DNA of 64,000 nucleotides. Origin: Moraxella pluranimalium. Lineage in GTDB: Bacteria; Pseudomonadota; Gammaproteobacteria; Pseudomonadales; Moraxellaceae. The DNA lies in NCBI RefSeq assembly GCF_002014825.1, contig NZ_MUYU01000015.1:151177-215176 (forward strand), given 5' to 3'. Below are positions 53,989 to 64,000 of this stretch, piece after piece. The notes below the pieces were generated by a model. The model made no database searches and was not told the DNA's origin. It saw only the letters and a program-made list of their open reading frames with translations. The position numbers and the translations under genes are program-made. The stretch's first letter is position 1; each line of letters starts with the position of its first letter.

Positions 53989-54724
53989 CTCACCCAAGCC
54001 GTCTAAGCGACGCCGCATACTTGGCAAGCTTGCTTGTGCGCTTGGCATCGGTGGTGTCGTCATTGTCATCGGTACAGTCTCGGTCGTGACGCCGATTTTT
54101 GCTACTGTGGGTAGTGGATTATTATCACTGCATTCTACCATCACCCTACCTAAGGCAGCTGATGACGCATCTGCCATCGTGGTGCTGGGCGGTGGTCTGA
54201 CCAAAGATAGCGACGGTCAAATCATACTCAACCACTACAGCCAAAGCCGTGCCGATGCAGCCATCAAAGCATATCAAACACACGCACACACCATCATCAC
54301 CAGTGGTGCAGAGTCGCCATGGCTGATGGATTATCTCAATCAAAAACTTGGCGCACAAGCAGTCATCATCAGCGACAACGCCAGTATGAATACCTGCGAA
54401 AATGCCATCTTTAGCGCCAAACTCATCGCTCATCACGAACTGCCCAAGACTGTATATCTGGTCACAGACCGCTACCACATGGCTCGAGCACGCAGGCAGT
54501 TTGCCCAAGCAGGTATTGCCACCATCGCCATCGATGCGCCACTTGCGATAGCCCCAAGCTGGTTTAAGCCCAAAGACAACCTAATCCACACTCGCCGTAC
54601 TGTCTATGAAATAGCCGCATTGGCACGAGATATCGTCGCACCCCAAGATAACTGCCGAACCAGTGACGAAATCAGCCTAGAAGAAATCAGCACCCCAAGA
54701 CGCAAGCCCAAATTATTCCTATAA
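53966..54724 (+). CDS. DUF218 (SanA/ElyC-type) membrane protein
   Basis: About 252 residues from ATG 53966, with alternative ATG 53972; either overlaps the end of murB. A basic N-terminus (SKRRRILGKLACALG) and one membrane helix (about residues 30-50) precede a DUF218 domain with AIVVLGGGLTKDSDG, ITSGAESPW and YLVTDRYHMARARRQF. ElyC and SanA are linked to envelope integrity and vancomycin barrier in E. coli; a related envelope role is inferred here, alongside murB. Confidence 0.85.
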   Translation: MLMVATSNSPKPSKRRRILGKLACALGIGGVVIVIGTVSVVTPIFATVGSGLLSLHSTITLPKAADDASAIVVLGGGLTKDSDGQIILNHYSQSRADAAIKAYQTHAHTIITSGAESPWLMDYLNQKLGAQAVIISDNASMNTCENAIFSAKLIAHHELPKTVYLVTDRYHMARARRQFAQAGIATIAIDAPLAIAPSWFKPKDNLIHTRRTVYEIAALARDIVAPQDNCRTSDEISLEEISTPRRKPKLFL

Positions 54725-54790
54725 TACGCCTTAGCAAGACAAAAAACTTGTAAAATTTGCACCATTTACCAAAAATTACATTAAAATCGC

Positions 54791-54818
54791 TTGCATTTGG
54801 TAAAATTTTCTATATAAT
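54791..54818 (+). promoter_or_regulatory. Promoter of tRNA-Ser
   Basis: TTGCAT and TATAAT are separated by 16 nt, and the tRNA begins about 11 nt after the -10. Confidence 0.7.
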
Positions 54819-54828
54819 ACGACGCATT

Positions 54829-54919
54829 GGAAGCTTGGCAGAGCGGTTGAATGCACCGGTCTTGAAAACCGGCGTGGGTTTATAGCCCACCGAGAGTTCG
54901 AATCTCTCAGCTTCCGCCA
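54829..54919 (+). tRNA. tRNA-Ser (UGA)
   Basis: A 91-nt tRNA with encoded CCA. Anticodon TGA at 54863-54865, a long variable arm (CGTGGGTTTATAGCCCACCG), T-arm GAGAGTTCGAATCTCTC and acceptor GGAAGCT paired with AGCTTCC. The long variable arm is diagnostic of class II serine tRNAs. Confidence 0.97.
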
Positions 54920-54929
54920 TTATTCATTA

Positions 54930-54962
54930 CCCCAGTCGCTATATCACTCGACTGGGGTTTTT
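54930..54962 (+). terminator. Terminator of tRNA-Ser
   Basis: A 9-bp GC-rich stem (54930-54938 with 54949-54957) followed by T's. Confidence 0.9.
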
Positions 54963-55017
54963 GATATGTATCATTCCACTTTTTATCACTGTATCAGTTT
55001 ATAGCCATCCCAGCTAT

Positions 55018-55080
55018 ATTTAGCCACATTTAGCCACGCTTAACCACACTGATAATCACACTTAACCCTACTTAGCCACA
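55018..55080 (+). repeat. Degenerate direct repeats upstream of the LysE-type gene
   Basis: About six consecutive 10-12-bp units of the form CTTARCCACA, including TTTAGCCAC twice, CTTAACCACA, CTTAACCCTA and CTTAGCCACA. They end 10 nt before the ATG at 55091. They could be repressor or activator sites, but this is not shown. Confidence 0.6.
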
Positions 55081-55090
55081 TGGTACTTTT

Positions 55091-55735
55091 ATGATTTCCA
55101 GCTCATTAAGCCAAGCATTTATCCAAGGTCTGTTTGTCTCAGGCTGTCTGATTATCGCTATCGGCGCTCAAAATGCCTTTGTGCTCAAGCAAGGCTTGAT
55201 GAAAAACCATATTTTTTGGGTGGCATTGACCTGTTTTTTGTGCGACTTTGTGCTGATGAGCTTTGGCGTGCTTGGCTTTGGCTCGCTGATTAGCCAAAGT
55301 CCGATGGCAACCATCGCCCTGGCGGTGGTGGGCGCACTATTTCTAGCCGTATATGGACTGCGTGCCATGCGCTCAGCTATCGCAGGCGGCACTAGTCTTA
55401 CGCTTGATAATGACAGCAAACAAAGCACACTGCTTGCCACCATCGGCACGACCCTTGCGCTGACACTACTTAACCCCCATGTTTATCTGGACACGGTGGT
55501 CATCATCGGCGGTGTGGCAGGTACGCTTGGCTTTGAACAAAAAATCGCTTTTTTGGTAGGTTCGCTACTGGTCTCTGCCGCTTGGTTTTTTGGTCTGGGC
55601 TATGGCGCACGACTTTTGATACCCTTATTCAAAAAAGCCATCACTTGGCAAATCCTAGATGCCATCATTGCCCTTGTCATGTGGGCGATTGCCATCAGTC
55701 TTGGCGTATATGCGTATGAGCTGTATGTGGCATAA
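55091..55735 (+). CDS. LysE/ArgO-family amino acid exporter
   Basis: Inner-membrane exporter of basic amino acids or related solutes. 214 residues with about six helices. The signature IAIGAQNAFVLKQGL (about residues 21-35) is characteristic of LysE/ArgO, and LLNPHVYLDTVVIIGG is the second conserved block. No lysG/argP-type regulator is adjacent. The ribosome site is weak. Confidence 0.9.
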   Translation: MISSSLSQAFIQGLFVSGCLIIAIGAQNAFVLKQGLMKNHIFWVALTCFLCDFVLMSFGVLGFGSLISQSPMATIALAVVGALFLAVYGLRAMRSAIAGGTSLTLDNDSKQSTLLATIGTTLALTLLNPHVYLDTVVIIGGVAGTLGFEQKIAFLVGSLLVSAAWFFGLGYGARLLIPLFKKAITWQILDAIIALVMWAIAISLGVYAYELYVA

Positions 55736-55876
55736 TTGCGTATGTAGCATAGTTGCTAAGCTTATGATAAGACAGTGTTTTTTTGATAATCGATTTACTT
55801 ATCACAAACTCATGATGGATAAATTTGCCGTCGGACGGCTTTTGTGTTACAGTGGTTTTATTTTTAATCGCTTCTT

Positions 55877-56974
55877 ATGTCGCTCATTCGCAAACGCAAA
55901 CTGACCAAACGCCAAACTCGCCAAATCGAACAAAACCAAAGCATCCAAGTCGATGACGGCACGCTTGCTACAGGCGTGATTATCTCGCATTTTGGCAAAC
56001 AGCTCGATGTGCAAATCACCGCCTTGCCACAGATTTTGCCAGCACAAGCCGAGCCTAGCGATGGCATAGATAGTACAGACAAGTCCGCAGTCGCACTTGG
56101 GGCGATTTGGCGATGTCATACACGCACCAACCTACCGATGCTCGCCACAGGGGATGCGGTCAAATTCAGCCTAGATACCACCGCCAATCTTGGGCGTATC
56201 GAACAGCTACTTGCACGCACAACACTCATCACTCGCCCTGACCGCTATCACAAGGTCAAGCCTGTGGCGGCAAATGTCGATGTCTTGGCGATTGTCTTTG
56301 CCCCCCTGCCCAAGCCTGCGGTCAATCTGATTGACCGTTATCTGCTCATCGCACGGCTCAATGACATCACGCCACTACTGGTGCTTAACAAATCCGACCT
56401 ACTGCCCGACCATCCCGATGTCGGTCAGATTATTGCAGAATATCAAGCACTTGGCGATAAATATGGCTTTAGTGTCATCACCACATCAAGCGTCGCCAAA
56501 GACGGTCTTGACATCCTGCATCAGCATATCGATGGCAAGCTGTCTATCTTTGCCGGGCAATCAGGTGTTGGCAAATCAAGTCTCATCAATGAGCTGCTGC
56601 CCGATGCACGCCAAACCACCAACATCATCTCGGTGAACTCACAGCTTGGTCAGCATACCACGACCACCAGTCGCCTGCTTGCTTATGATGACCAAAATCT
56701 GTCCGCAGGTGGTATCATTGACACGCCGGGTATTCGTGAATATGGCATTTGGCATCTGTCGGCTGATGATATTTTGGCAGGCTTTGATGAATTGAATGAA
56801 TTGGCGGGCACTTGCCAATTTCGTGATTGCAATCATCATAGCAATGCCAAAGGCTGTGCTTTTTGGGCAGCTGCTGCACAAGGTGAAGTATTGGCACGGC
56901 GGATTGAGAGCTTGACATCATTGATTGATGAAGCCAAAAACGGACAAGCTGCTGCCAAGCCACAGGGTAAATAA
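55877..56974 (+). CDS. rsgA: Ribosome small-subunit maturation GTPase RsgA
   Basis: Circularly permuted GTPase acting late in 30S assembly. 365 residues. An N-terminal OB-fold is followed by NKSD, then GQSGVGKSSLINEL (G1) and DTPGIREYG (G3). The C-terminal zinc knuckle is CQFRDCNHHSNAKGC. No clear ribosome site is seen at the ATG. Confidence 0.95.
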   Translation: MSLIRKRKLTKRQTRQIEQNQSIQVDDGTLATGVIISHFGKQLDVQITALPQILPAQAEPSDGIDSTDKSAVALGAIWRCHTRTNLPMLATGDAVKFSLDTTANLGRIEQLLARTTLITRPDRYHKVKPVAANVDVLAIVFAPLPKPAVNLIDRYLLIARLNDITPLLVLNKSDLLPDHPDVGQIIAEYQALGDKYGFSVITTSSVAKDGLDILHQHIDGKLSIFAGQSGVGKSSLINELLPDARQTTNIISVNSQLGQHTTTTSRLLAYDDQNLSAGGIIDTPGIREYGIWHLSADDILAGFDELNELAGTCQFRDCNHHSNAKGCAFWAAAAQGEVLARRIESLTSLIDEAKNGQAAAKPQGK

Positions 56975-57045
56975 GCAATGCATACTGATAAATGATGTGC
57001 ATTTACCGTCATTTAACGCTATAATAATCGTTTCACAGATTATTT

Positions 57046-57471
57046 ATGGAGTATCCCTTGGAACGCTGGTTTGAGTTTGTGGGCAATCACCCGTTTTTAT
57101 TTGGTTTATTAATCGTTCTTGCCATCGCATTTTTTGCCATCGAAGGCAAACGCAGTGGGCGTAAAGTACCGCCAAGTGAAGTTGGTCTGTTGGTCAATAA
57201 TCACAACGCACGCATCATCGACATCCGCCCTGCCAACAAGTTCGCCCAAGGGCACATCACAGGCAGTGAAAATATCCCATTCACCGAACTCAAAAATCGC
57301 CTGGCCGAGCTACAAGGCATCGAAGTCCCTGTCATCATCGTCTGCGACATCGGTATCCAAGCAGGTGCAGCGGTACAGCTCATCGCACGCCCAAATTTCA
57401 TGCGTCTAGAAGGTGGTATCCAAGGCTATCAAGCAGCAGGCTTGCCACTGGTTGGTGCTAAGAAAAAATAA
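57046..57471 (+). CDS. Membrane-anchored rhodanese-like protein (YibN-type)
   Basis: 141 residues as written; one membrane helix near residues 17-33 and a rhodanese domain (about 44-135) with the active-site Cys in VIIVCDIGIQAGA. The in-frame TTG at 57058 is a plausible true start: GGAG lies just ahead and the product begins MERWFEFVGNHP, like relatives as I recall. The order rhodanese-grxC-secB is conserved in gamma-proteobacteria. Confidence 0.88.
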   Translation: MEYPLERWFEFVGNHPFLFGLLIVLAIAFFAIEGKRSGRKVPPSEVGLLVNNHNARIIDIRPANKFAQGHITGSENIPFTELKNRLAELQGIEVPVIIVCDIGIQAGAAVQLIARPNFMRLEGGIQGYQAAGLPLVGAKKK

Positions 57472-57547
57472 CAGCTATCAGCACCCTTGAAATTGTTGGC
57501 GACTTACCCCATATCATGAGAAAGTTAGCATTTTTTTGAGAATAAAC

Positions 57548-57805
57548 ATGACCCAAGTAACCATCTACACCACCCCAGTTTGCCCATACTGCACCAACGC
57601 CAAACAGCTACTAACCAACAAAGGCGTAGAGTACAGCGAAATCAGTATGTACGATTTGACCACCGAAGAGCGTCAAGCGCTATCAGCCAAGACCAATGGC
57701 TATCGCACTGTGCCACAGATTTTTATTGGTGAGACCTTTGTTGGCGGATTTGATCAGCTGAATAAGCTGAATCAAGAAGGCAAATTGGATGCGATGTTGG
57801 CTTAA
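57548..57805 (+). CDS. grxC: Glutaredoxin 3
   Basis: 85 residues from the ATG at 57548. The redox motif CPYC is at about residues 12-15 and the glutathione-binding TVPQIFIGE follows. Small cytoplasmic thiol reductase, between the rhodanese gene and secB. Confidence 0.95.
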   Translation: MTQVTIYTTPVCPYCTNAKQLLTNKGVEYSEISMYDLTTEERQALSAKTNGYRTVPQIFIGETFVGGFDQLNKLNQEGKLDAMLA

Positions 57806-57884
57806 TGAATTTTATTCATTGATTTTTATTCATTAATATTGCCCAAATTCACACATTGACAGATTTTGACACAAGGAGCATACC

Positions 57885-58343
57885 ATGTCAGACGAACAAA
57901 CCCAACCACAGCTTGGTCTTGAGCGTATTTATACCAAAGACATTTCATTTGAAGTGCCTAGCGTTGAAGTCTTTACCAAGCAATGGAAACCAGAAACCGA
58001 CATCAACATCGCCGCAAGCGTAACCGATCTTGATGAAGATTATAAAGAAGTTGTGCTGACTGTCAGCGTAACTGCCAAGCTTGAAGACACCGTGGCATTC
58101 ATCGCCGAAGTACAGCAAGCAGGTATTTTCCTACTAAAAAATATCCCTGAAGATGATTTACCACATCTACTACAAGCTTATTGCCCAAATATCCTGTTCC
58201 CTTATGCACGCGAAACGATCAGTGATATGGTATCACGTGGCAGCTTCCCACAGTTGCTGCTTGCACCAGTGAACTTTGAGCAAGCTTATATCCAAAGCCA
58301 ACTTGAAGCACAAGCTGAAGCCGAAACCAATGGCAACGCCTAA
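57885..58343 (+). CDS. secB: Protein-export chaperone SecB
   Basis: Tetrameric chaperone that keeps precursors unfolded and hands them to SecA. 152 residues behind a perfect AAGGAG. The segments [15 protein letters not shown] and [20 protein letters not shown] are diagnostic. Its clients here would include the porin and the adhesin. Confidence 0.97.
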   Translation: MSDEQTQPQLGLERIYTKDISFEVPSVEVFTKQWKPETDINIAASVTDLDEDYKEVVLTVSVTAKLEDTVAFIAEVQQAGIFLLKNIPEDDLPHLLQAYCPNILFPYARETISDMVSRGSFPQLLLAPVNFEQAYIQSQLEAQAEAETNGNA

Positions 58344-58357
58344 TTTTGGCAATCCCC

Positions 58358-58387
58358 AAAAAGCTCGAATATATTTCGGGCTTTTTT
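58358..58387 (+). terminator. Terminator of secB
   Basis: A 12-bp stem with one or two G-U pairs (58358-58369 with 58375-58386), followed by T's. Confidence 0.85.
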
Positions 58388-58480
58388 ATTGGCAAATTCA
58401 GAACAATATCACCAAACATATTGCAAATATCTGCCAATTTTGATAACTTTAGATGATTTTTAGATAAATAAGGCGACGCC

Positions 58481-59880
<1,400 letters not shown>

Positions 59881-59899
59881 ATCGCCGTCTTTTGTTGAT

Positions 59900-59926
59900 A
59901 AAGCCTGCCATTTGGTAGGCTTTTCT
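59900..59926 (+). terminator. Terminator of argB
   Basis: An 11-bp stem with one G-U pair, followed by TCTTTT. Confidence 0.85.
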
Positions 59927-60027
59927 TTTAGCCCAAAAAGTAAGGTGCGTACCACGCACCATTAGAATGATGTATAGAAAGATACGCCGTGCACACTCTA
60001 CCAATTTTATATTCAAATCATCAACCA

Positions 60028-60055
60028 AAAAGCCCATCCCGTAGGATGAGCTTTT
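60028..60055 (-). terminator. Terminator of the porin gene
   Basis: A 12-bp stem (60028-60039 with 60044-60055) with one wobble pair and a 4-nt loop, T-rich on the minus strand. Confidence 0.82.
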
Positions 60056-60078
60056 GTGGTATCTAAAATCGCTTCAGA

Positions 60079-61095
60079 TTAGAAGTTGTATTCTAGACCA
60101 GTACCGATACCGAATGATTTGGTATCAACATTTGCTGCATTGCTTTGATTTAGGAATGCACCATATACATGACCGGTAGCTGACTTGTTGAATGCATACT
60201 TACCGCCAACGACATAACGTTGTGCTTCGTCATCTTTAACGCCTTTAGCGTTAGTTACTACATCCACTTGACCATAAGTAGTCCATGGAGTTTGAGTTTT
60301 GTACTTACCGCTAACAGTGAAAGTATTTTCGTTGTCGTTGGTGTTTAGGTCAGTGTTTTGATATAGCGCACCAATAGTCAATGCTGGAGTTGCGTCAAAA
60401 GCACCTGATACACGCACTGCTTTTAATGGTTCACCGCTAAGTGCATTGCTTGCAGAAATATATGATGCGCCTGCACGGAATGGTTGGTTTGCTGGCTCAT
60501 ATTGTACCGCAACACCGTAAGCGTCACCATTCAAAGTGTCAGTTGATGCATTTTCGTCCATTACATACATTGCAGATGCAGTTAGACCATTGTAAGTTGG
60601 AGAAACGTATGCGATTGCGTTGTTTACACGCTCTGCATCAAATGATGCAAGAACACCGTCAGCACCGTGAGTAGCTGCAGCTGCAGCGCCCTCAACTTCT
60701 GCATAGCCAATTACGCCACCAGTAGTTACGTTTGCATAGTCAACACGACCGTCGATAGCAGTTAGGCGACCAGCTAGTAGAGTACCATATTGCTTGTTAG
60801 CTAGACCTAGGTACGCATCACGAGCTTCAAAAGTACGAGTGTTGTCATCAACTTCCACACGGTATTCTAGCTTATATACAACGTCAGTATTTGCAGTTAG
60901 TGCTTCAGAGCCTTTTACACCAATGCGTGAAGCATTTGAGTTAAGCTGGGTACGACCATCAACACGCTCTTGACCTTCAGTTTTTGAAGTAGTAGTGTCA
61001 AGAGTTAGGAATGCTTTACCATATACAGTAGGTGCAGCTTGCGCAGCAGTTACTGATAGAGCAGCGATAGCAGTAGCTAGAACTAGTTTTTTCAT
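60079..61095 (-). CDS. Outer-membrane porin (M35-like)
   Basis: 338 residues. A signal peptide (MKKLVLATAIAALSVTAAQA) is followed by APTVYGKAFLTLD, an alternating beta pattern, the porin-type LNSNASRIGVKGSEAL, and a C-terminal aromatic ending YNF, all typical of trimeric general porins. It resembles the M35 porin of Moraxella catarrhalis as far as I recall, which takes up nutrients; that identity needs a search. A large AT-rich upstream region suggests elaborate regulation. Confidence 0.9.
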   Translation of the reverse strand: MKKLVLATAIAALSVTAAQAAPTVYGKAFLTLDTTTSKTEGQERVDGRTQLNSNASRIGVKGSEALTANTDVVYKLEYRVEVDDNTRTFEARDAYLGLANKQYGTLLAGRLTAIDGRVDYANVTTGGVIGYAEVEGAAAAATHGADGVLASFDAERVNNAIAYVSPTYNGLTASAMYVMDENASTDTLNGDAYGVAVQYEPANQPFRAGASYISASNALSGEPLKAVRVSGAFDATPALTIGALYQNTDLNTNDNENTFTVSGKYKTQTPWTTYGQVDVVTNAKGVKDDEAQRYVVGGKYAFNKSATGHVYGAFLNQSNAANVDTKSFGIGTGLEYNF

Positions 61096-61697
61096 GGGTT
61101 TTCTCCACTAAAGTTGGGCTTAATGCCCGATACATCAACCTATATCATAACCGTATAACTGTTGATGCGGTTTTTTTGGGTTTTGACAGATTCTGTAGTT
61201 AGAATTTTGCAACTTTATAGCAACACTTGATTACCTAGCTTTGCAAAATTCCGCACAGTTTCATTTGTGTGTTTATAGAATACCAACTTTGAAATATTTT
61301 GCAATACCTTTTGTGAACTTTTTGCCAATATTTTGTGAAATTTTTTTATTTCTTGTTATTTTTCAATAAGTTAAAAAATTCAAAAATTTCCACAATTTCG
61401 TAAGTAAATCGTTAATTTTTTTGCCATTTGTATGATTTTTATACAGATTTTTGGGTGCTAATGAGGTGTTTTGCGCCCATTTTTACAAACTTTGTTACAT
61501 CTTTTTGAGCCAAAAACTTGACTTTTTTGTACAAATGTTCGCTATTTTTTGGACAATTTATCAGCAAATGTTACAGTTATATGACAGAAATATTTGTAAT
61601 GTTAGTTAATAAATATCTTTATTATTTTGATAAATTTCTCCAAAATCAATTGTGCTATAATAGAGTTATCCTATTTAATACAGTTTTTGGATGATTT
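61096..61697. other. Long AT-rich region between porin and miaE
   Basis: About 600 nt without a plausible gene. Divergent promoters are expected: an extended -10 on the minus strand at 61214-61222 (TGCTATAAA) for the porin, and one on the plus strand at 61653-61661 for miaE. The stretch from about 61280 to 61620 is very A/T-rich and probably curved; I see no repeat or ncRNA in it. Confidence 0.6.
61653..61661 (+). promoter_or_regulatory. Extended -10 promoter of miaE
   Basis: TGCTATAAT about 37 nt before the miaE ATG; no well-spaced -35. Confidence 0.6.
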
Positions 61698-62402
61698 ATG
61701 ACACAGACAACCGACATTCACCCAGATGATGATTTGGCGACGATTACCACTCGTGCTCGTGCCAAGACAGATATTAGCCATATTTATGAGTTTCTCGGCT
61801 GTCGCACATCCGATGCGTGGCTAAGCCTTGCCAAAGACAATCTCCCCCTACTACTCCAAGACCACGCCAACTGCGAAAAAAAGGCGGCAGGGACGGCGAT
61901 GAACTTGATTTTTCGTTATGAATTTCACCGTGATCTGCAAGAACGACTGGCGCAGCTGGTGCGTGAAGAGATGCTACACTATGAACAAGTGCTGTCCTTG
62001 ATGAAAGATCGTGGTATCGCATGGCACTATCTGCCTGCAGGTCGCTATGCCAAAGGACTGCTCAAGCACAAGCGTACGCATGAACCTGCTGCGATGGTGG
62101 ATGTGCTGATTATTGGGGCGTTTATTGAAGCGCGTTCGTGTGAGCGGTTCTCGGCACTGGCTGATGTCATCGATGATGAGAAATTGGCTCGTTATTATAA
62201 ATATCTGCTCAAATCAGAATCACGCCATTATGAAGATTATCTGGCACTGGCTCGCTCGATTACCGATGAGAGTATTGATGAGCGAGTGGCGTTCTTTCGT
62301 GAAGTCGAGCGAGAGCTGATTGATACGCCTGATGAGATGCTACGCTTTCATAGCGGTGTGCCAAGTCGTGAGCTGCTCGCACAAAGCCAAGCACACGCCT
62401 AA
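61698..62402 (+). CDS. miaE: tRNA-(ms2io6A37) hydroxylase MiaE
   Basis: Non-haem diiron enzyme that hydroxylates the isopentenyl group on A37 of tRNA. 234 residues. The diiron ligands fit the pattern in NCEKKAAGTAM, REEMLHYEQV, IEARSCERF and SESRHYEDYL. The ferritin-like four-helix bundle length is normal. The next gene starts 25 nt later. Confidence 0.9.
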   Translation: MTQTTDIHPDDDLATITTRARAKTDISHIYEFLGCRTSDAWLSLAKDNLPLLLQDHANCEKKAAGTAMNLIFRYEFHRDLQERLAQLVREEMLHYEQVLSLMKDRGIAWHYLPAGRYAKGLLKHKRTHEPAAMVDVLIIGAFIEARSCERFSALADVIDDEKLARYYKYLLKSESRHYEDYLALARSITDESIDERVAFFREVERELIDTPDEMLRFHSGVPSRELLAQSQAHA

Positions 62403-62426
62403 AGCCGAATACTACTTAAGGATAAG

Positions 62427-63875
62427 ATGATGACCCACCCCACTCCTGTATATCTGGCTAAGTCCGTCAAAGACTGGGAAAGTAGATGGTTCGCCGCTGG
62501 TAATAGCAGCTACGGGCTGATGCAACAAGCAGCGCTCATGATGGCAAATCATCTGCTGTCAGTGCTCACACCATCACAAATCTGCATCTGGTGCGGTAGT
62601 GGCAATAATGGTGGTGATGGCTATCTGCTCGCCGTCTATCTGTCACGCCATCATACAGTGCATATCTATCAAATCGCACCGCCAACCAGCGCCGATGCCA
62701 TGTGTGCCTGCCAAGCCGCCATCGATGCAGGTATCAGTATCACGGATACGCCTGTGGTGGCTGATGTGCATATCGATGCGGTATTTGGCAATGGTCTAGA
62801 CCATCTGCTCTCTGATGAGATGCTAGCTGTCGTCGATGCGTACAACGCCCAATCAAGCTATAAAATCGCCATCGATATCCCCACGGGGCTACATCCTGAT
62901 ACAGGGATGCCACTACCTGTGTGTATGTCTGCTGATATGACGCTGTGTCTGATGGGTTATAAGGCAGGTCTATTGATGGGCTATGCCAAAAGCCATGTCG
63001 GTAAGCTCGTCTGCCTACCACTCATCCCTGCCGATGATGCGCTGTCTGCGGTCGCTTGGATTGATAACACCCTACCCACCCTACCTATCCGTGATGGTGC
63101 ACGCAGTCATCAGCACAAGGGTGACTATGGCTCAGTCATGGTCATCGGTGGTCATCCCACGATGGGCGGTGCAGTCATCATGAGTGGCGAGGCTGCCATC
63201 AGTGTCGGTGCAGGTCGTGTCACCATCTCCACCCATCCCAATCACCACCCTGCCATCATCACTCGCAGACCCAATCTAATGGTACAGGATATCAGCGATA
63301 TCACGCTTGATAGACTGACACATATGACAGCCGTCTGTATCGGTATGGGGCTTGGGCGTGATGCATGGTCGGTGCAGGTTTTTGAGCGGTCTTTACAGGC
63401 TTTGGCACAGCTTGACATCCCTGTCATCATGGATGCGGACGCACTGTGGCATCTAGCTCATCATTCCGATGTACGCCTGCCAGCTCATTTCATCGCCACA
63501 CCACATCATACCGAGGCGGCTCGCCTGCTCGGCATCCATGCTGATGATGTCGAAGCCGACCGTATCCATGCCATCCGTGCACTACAAGCACGCTATGGCG
63601 GTCAATGGGTACTCAAAGGTGCTAACACACTCACCATCGACCAACACGGCACGATTCACATCTGCACGCTAGGCAATGCAGCTATGGCAACCGCCGGCAT
63701 GGGTGATGTACTGTCCGGCATGATGGCAGGCATACTCGCTCAAGCACCCGATACACCAATTCATCAAATCGTTGCTTTGCACGCCCACTGTGGCGATATA
63801 CTCAGTACTGATGGTGTCGTCGTCGATGTCAATCAGATGGGGCAAATGGCAAGTCAGGTGCTAAAGACATCTTGA
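62427..63875 (+). CDS. nnr: Bifunctional NAD(P)HX epimerase / dehydratase
   Basis: Repairs hydrated NAD(P)H. 482 residues; ATGs at 62427 and 62430, with AAGGATAAG upstream. The N-terminal YjeF (epimerase) domain has GSGNNGGDGYLLAV, and the C-terminal carbohydrate-kinase-like (dehydratase) domain has HKGDYGSVMVIGG and TAGMGDVLSGMMAG. The fused form is usual in bacteria. Confidence 0.93.
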   Translation: MMTHPTPVYLAKSVKDWESRWFAAGNSSYGLMQQAALMMANHLLSVLTPSQICIWCGSGNNGGDGYLLAVYLSRHHTVHIYQIAPPTSADAMCACQAAIDAGISITDTPVVADVHIDAVFGNGLDHLLSDEMLAVVDAYNAQSSYKIAIDIPTGLHPDTGMPLPVCMSADMTLCLMGYKAGLLMGYAKSHVGKLVCLPLIPADDALSAVAWIDNTLPTLPIRDGARSHQHKGDYGSVMVIGGHPTMGGAVIMSGEAAISVGAGRVTISTHPNHHPAIITRRPNLMVQDISDITLDRLTHMTAVCIGMGLGRDAWSVQVFERSLQALAQLDIPVIMDADALWHLAHHSDVRLPAHFIATPHHTEAARLLGIHADDVEADRIHAIRALQARYGGQWVLKGANTLTIDQHGTIHICTLGNAAMATAGMGDVLSGMMAGILAQAPDTPIHQIVALHAHCGDILSTDGVVVDVNQMGQMASQVLKTS

Positions 63876-64000
63876 TGGTTGTTTTTTGATGACTGTTTAG
63901 TGGTTAATTAATGTCATTTAACGGCAAGGCATTTTGCACATCACTGATTACTTTAGTCACTTTAAAAAAAATCCCAAAATCTGAGCCGCACCCCAAAAGT

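Overview
The window looks like chromosomal DNA of a Moraxella species or a close relative in Moraxellaceae. The grounds are a UspA/MID-style trimeric autotransporter adhesin, a porin resembling the Moraxella M35 porin, and gamma-proteobacterial gene orders such as hupB-ppiD, iscRSUA-hscBA-fdx, purM-purN beside a PerM homologue and hda, and rhodanese-grxC-secB. GC content is moderate to low, with AT-rich intergenic DNA. No prophage, IS element or CRISPR array is visible. Species assignment is inference.

Layout. 1-9.3 kb: a partial acyl-CoA dehydrogenase, an orphan PHKP-motif domain protein, purU, a TrpXYZ-type ABC importer, a CAU-anticodon tRNA (probably tRNA-Ile2) and a CcoI-type copper ATPase. 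9.3-12.7 kb: a two-gene toxin-antitoxin-like module (HicA-like small protein plus an HTH protein) with an operator-like palindrome on its promoter, then PBP1b. 12.8-18.8 kb: a Sel1-repeat protein, prmA, fis, purH, phhA and phhB. 19-25.3 kb: the adhesin with long near-identical internal repeats, ppiD, hupB and an unrecognised tail-anchored protein. 25.5-31.3 kb: the isc operon, with an unusual set of stem-loops between iscS and iscU. 31.4-40.5 kb: purN-purM, a PerM-like permease, hda, a DUF2057 protein, zupT, rplU-rpmA and a lemA/TPM-domain operon. 40.9-47.6 kb: an AGCS symporter, a WG-repeat protein and metH. 47.8-51.2 kb: three Sel1-repeat proteins in a row and a DUF1543 protein. 51.2-59.9 kb: truD, a low-molecular-weight phosphatase, murB, a DUF218 protein, tRNA-Ser(UGA), a LysE-type exporter, rsgA, rhodanese, grxC, secB, dut and argB. 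60-64 kb: porin, miaE and a bifunctional NAD(P)HX repair enzyme.

Most of the window is core metabolism. Purine and one-carbon genes (purU, purH, purM, purN, metH) and Fe-S cluster assembly stand out. Envelope functions are PBP1b, MurB, the adhesin, the porin, PpiD, SecB and four secreted Sel1-repeat proteins that share a C-terminal two-cysteine signature.

The best candidates for something undescribed are (1) the toxin-antitoxin-like pair at 9388-10063, (2) the serial stem-loops with a related loop sequence between iscS and iscU, (3) the orphan PHKP-motif protein at 1893-2339, and (4) the secreted Sel1-repeat family.
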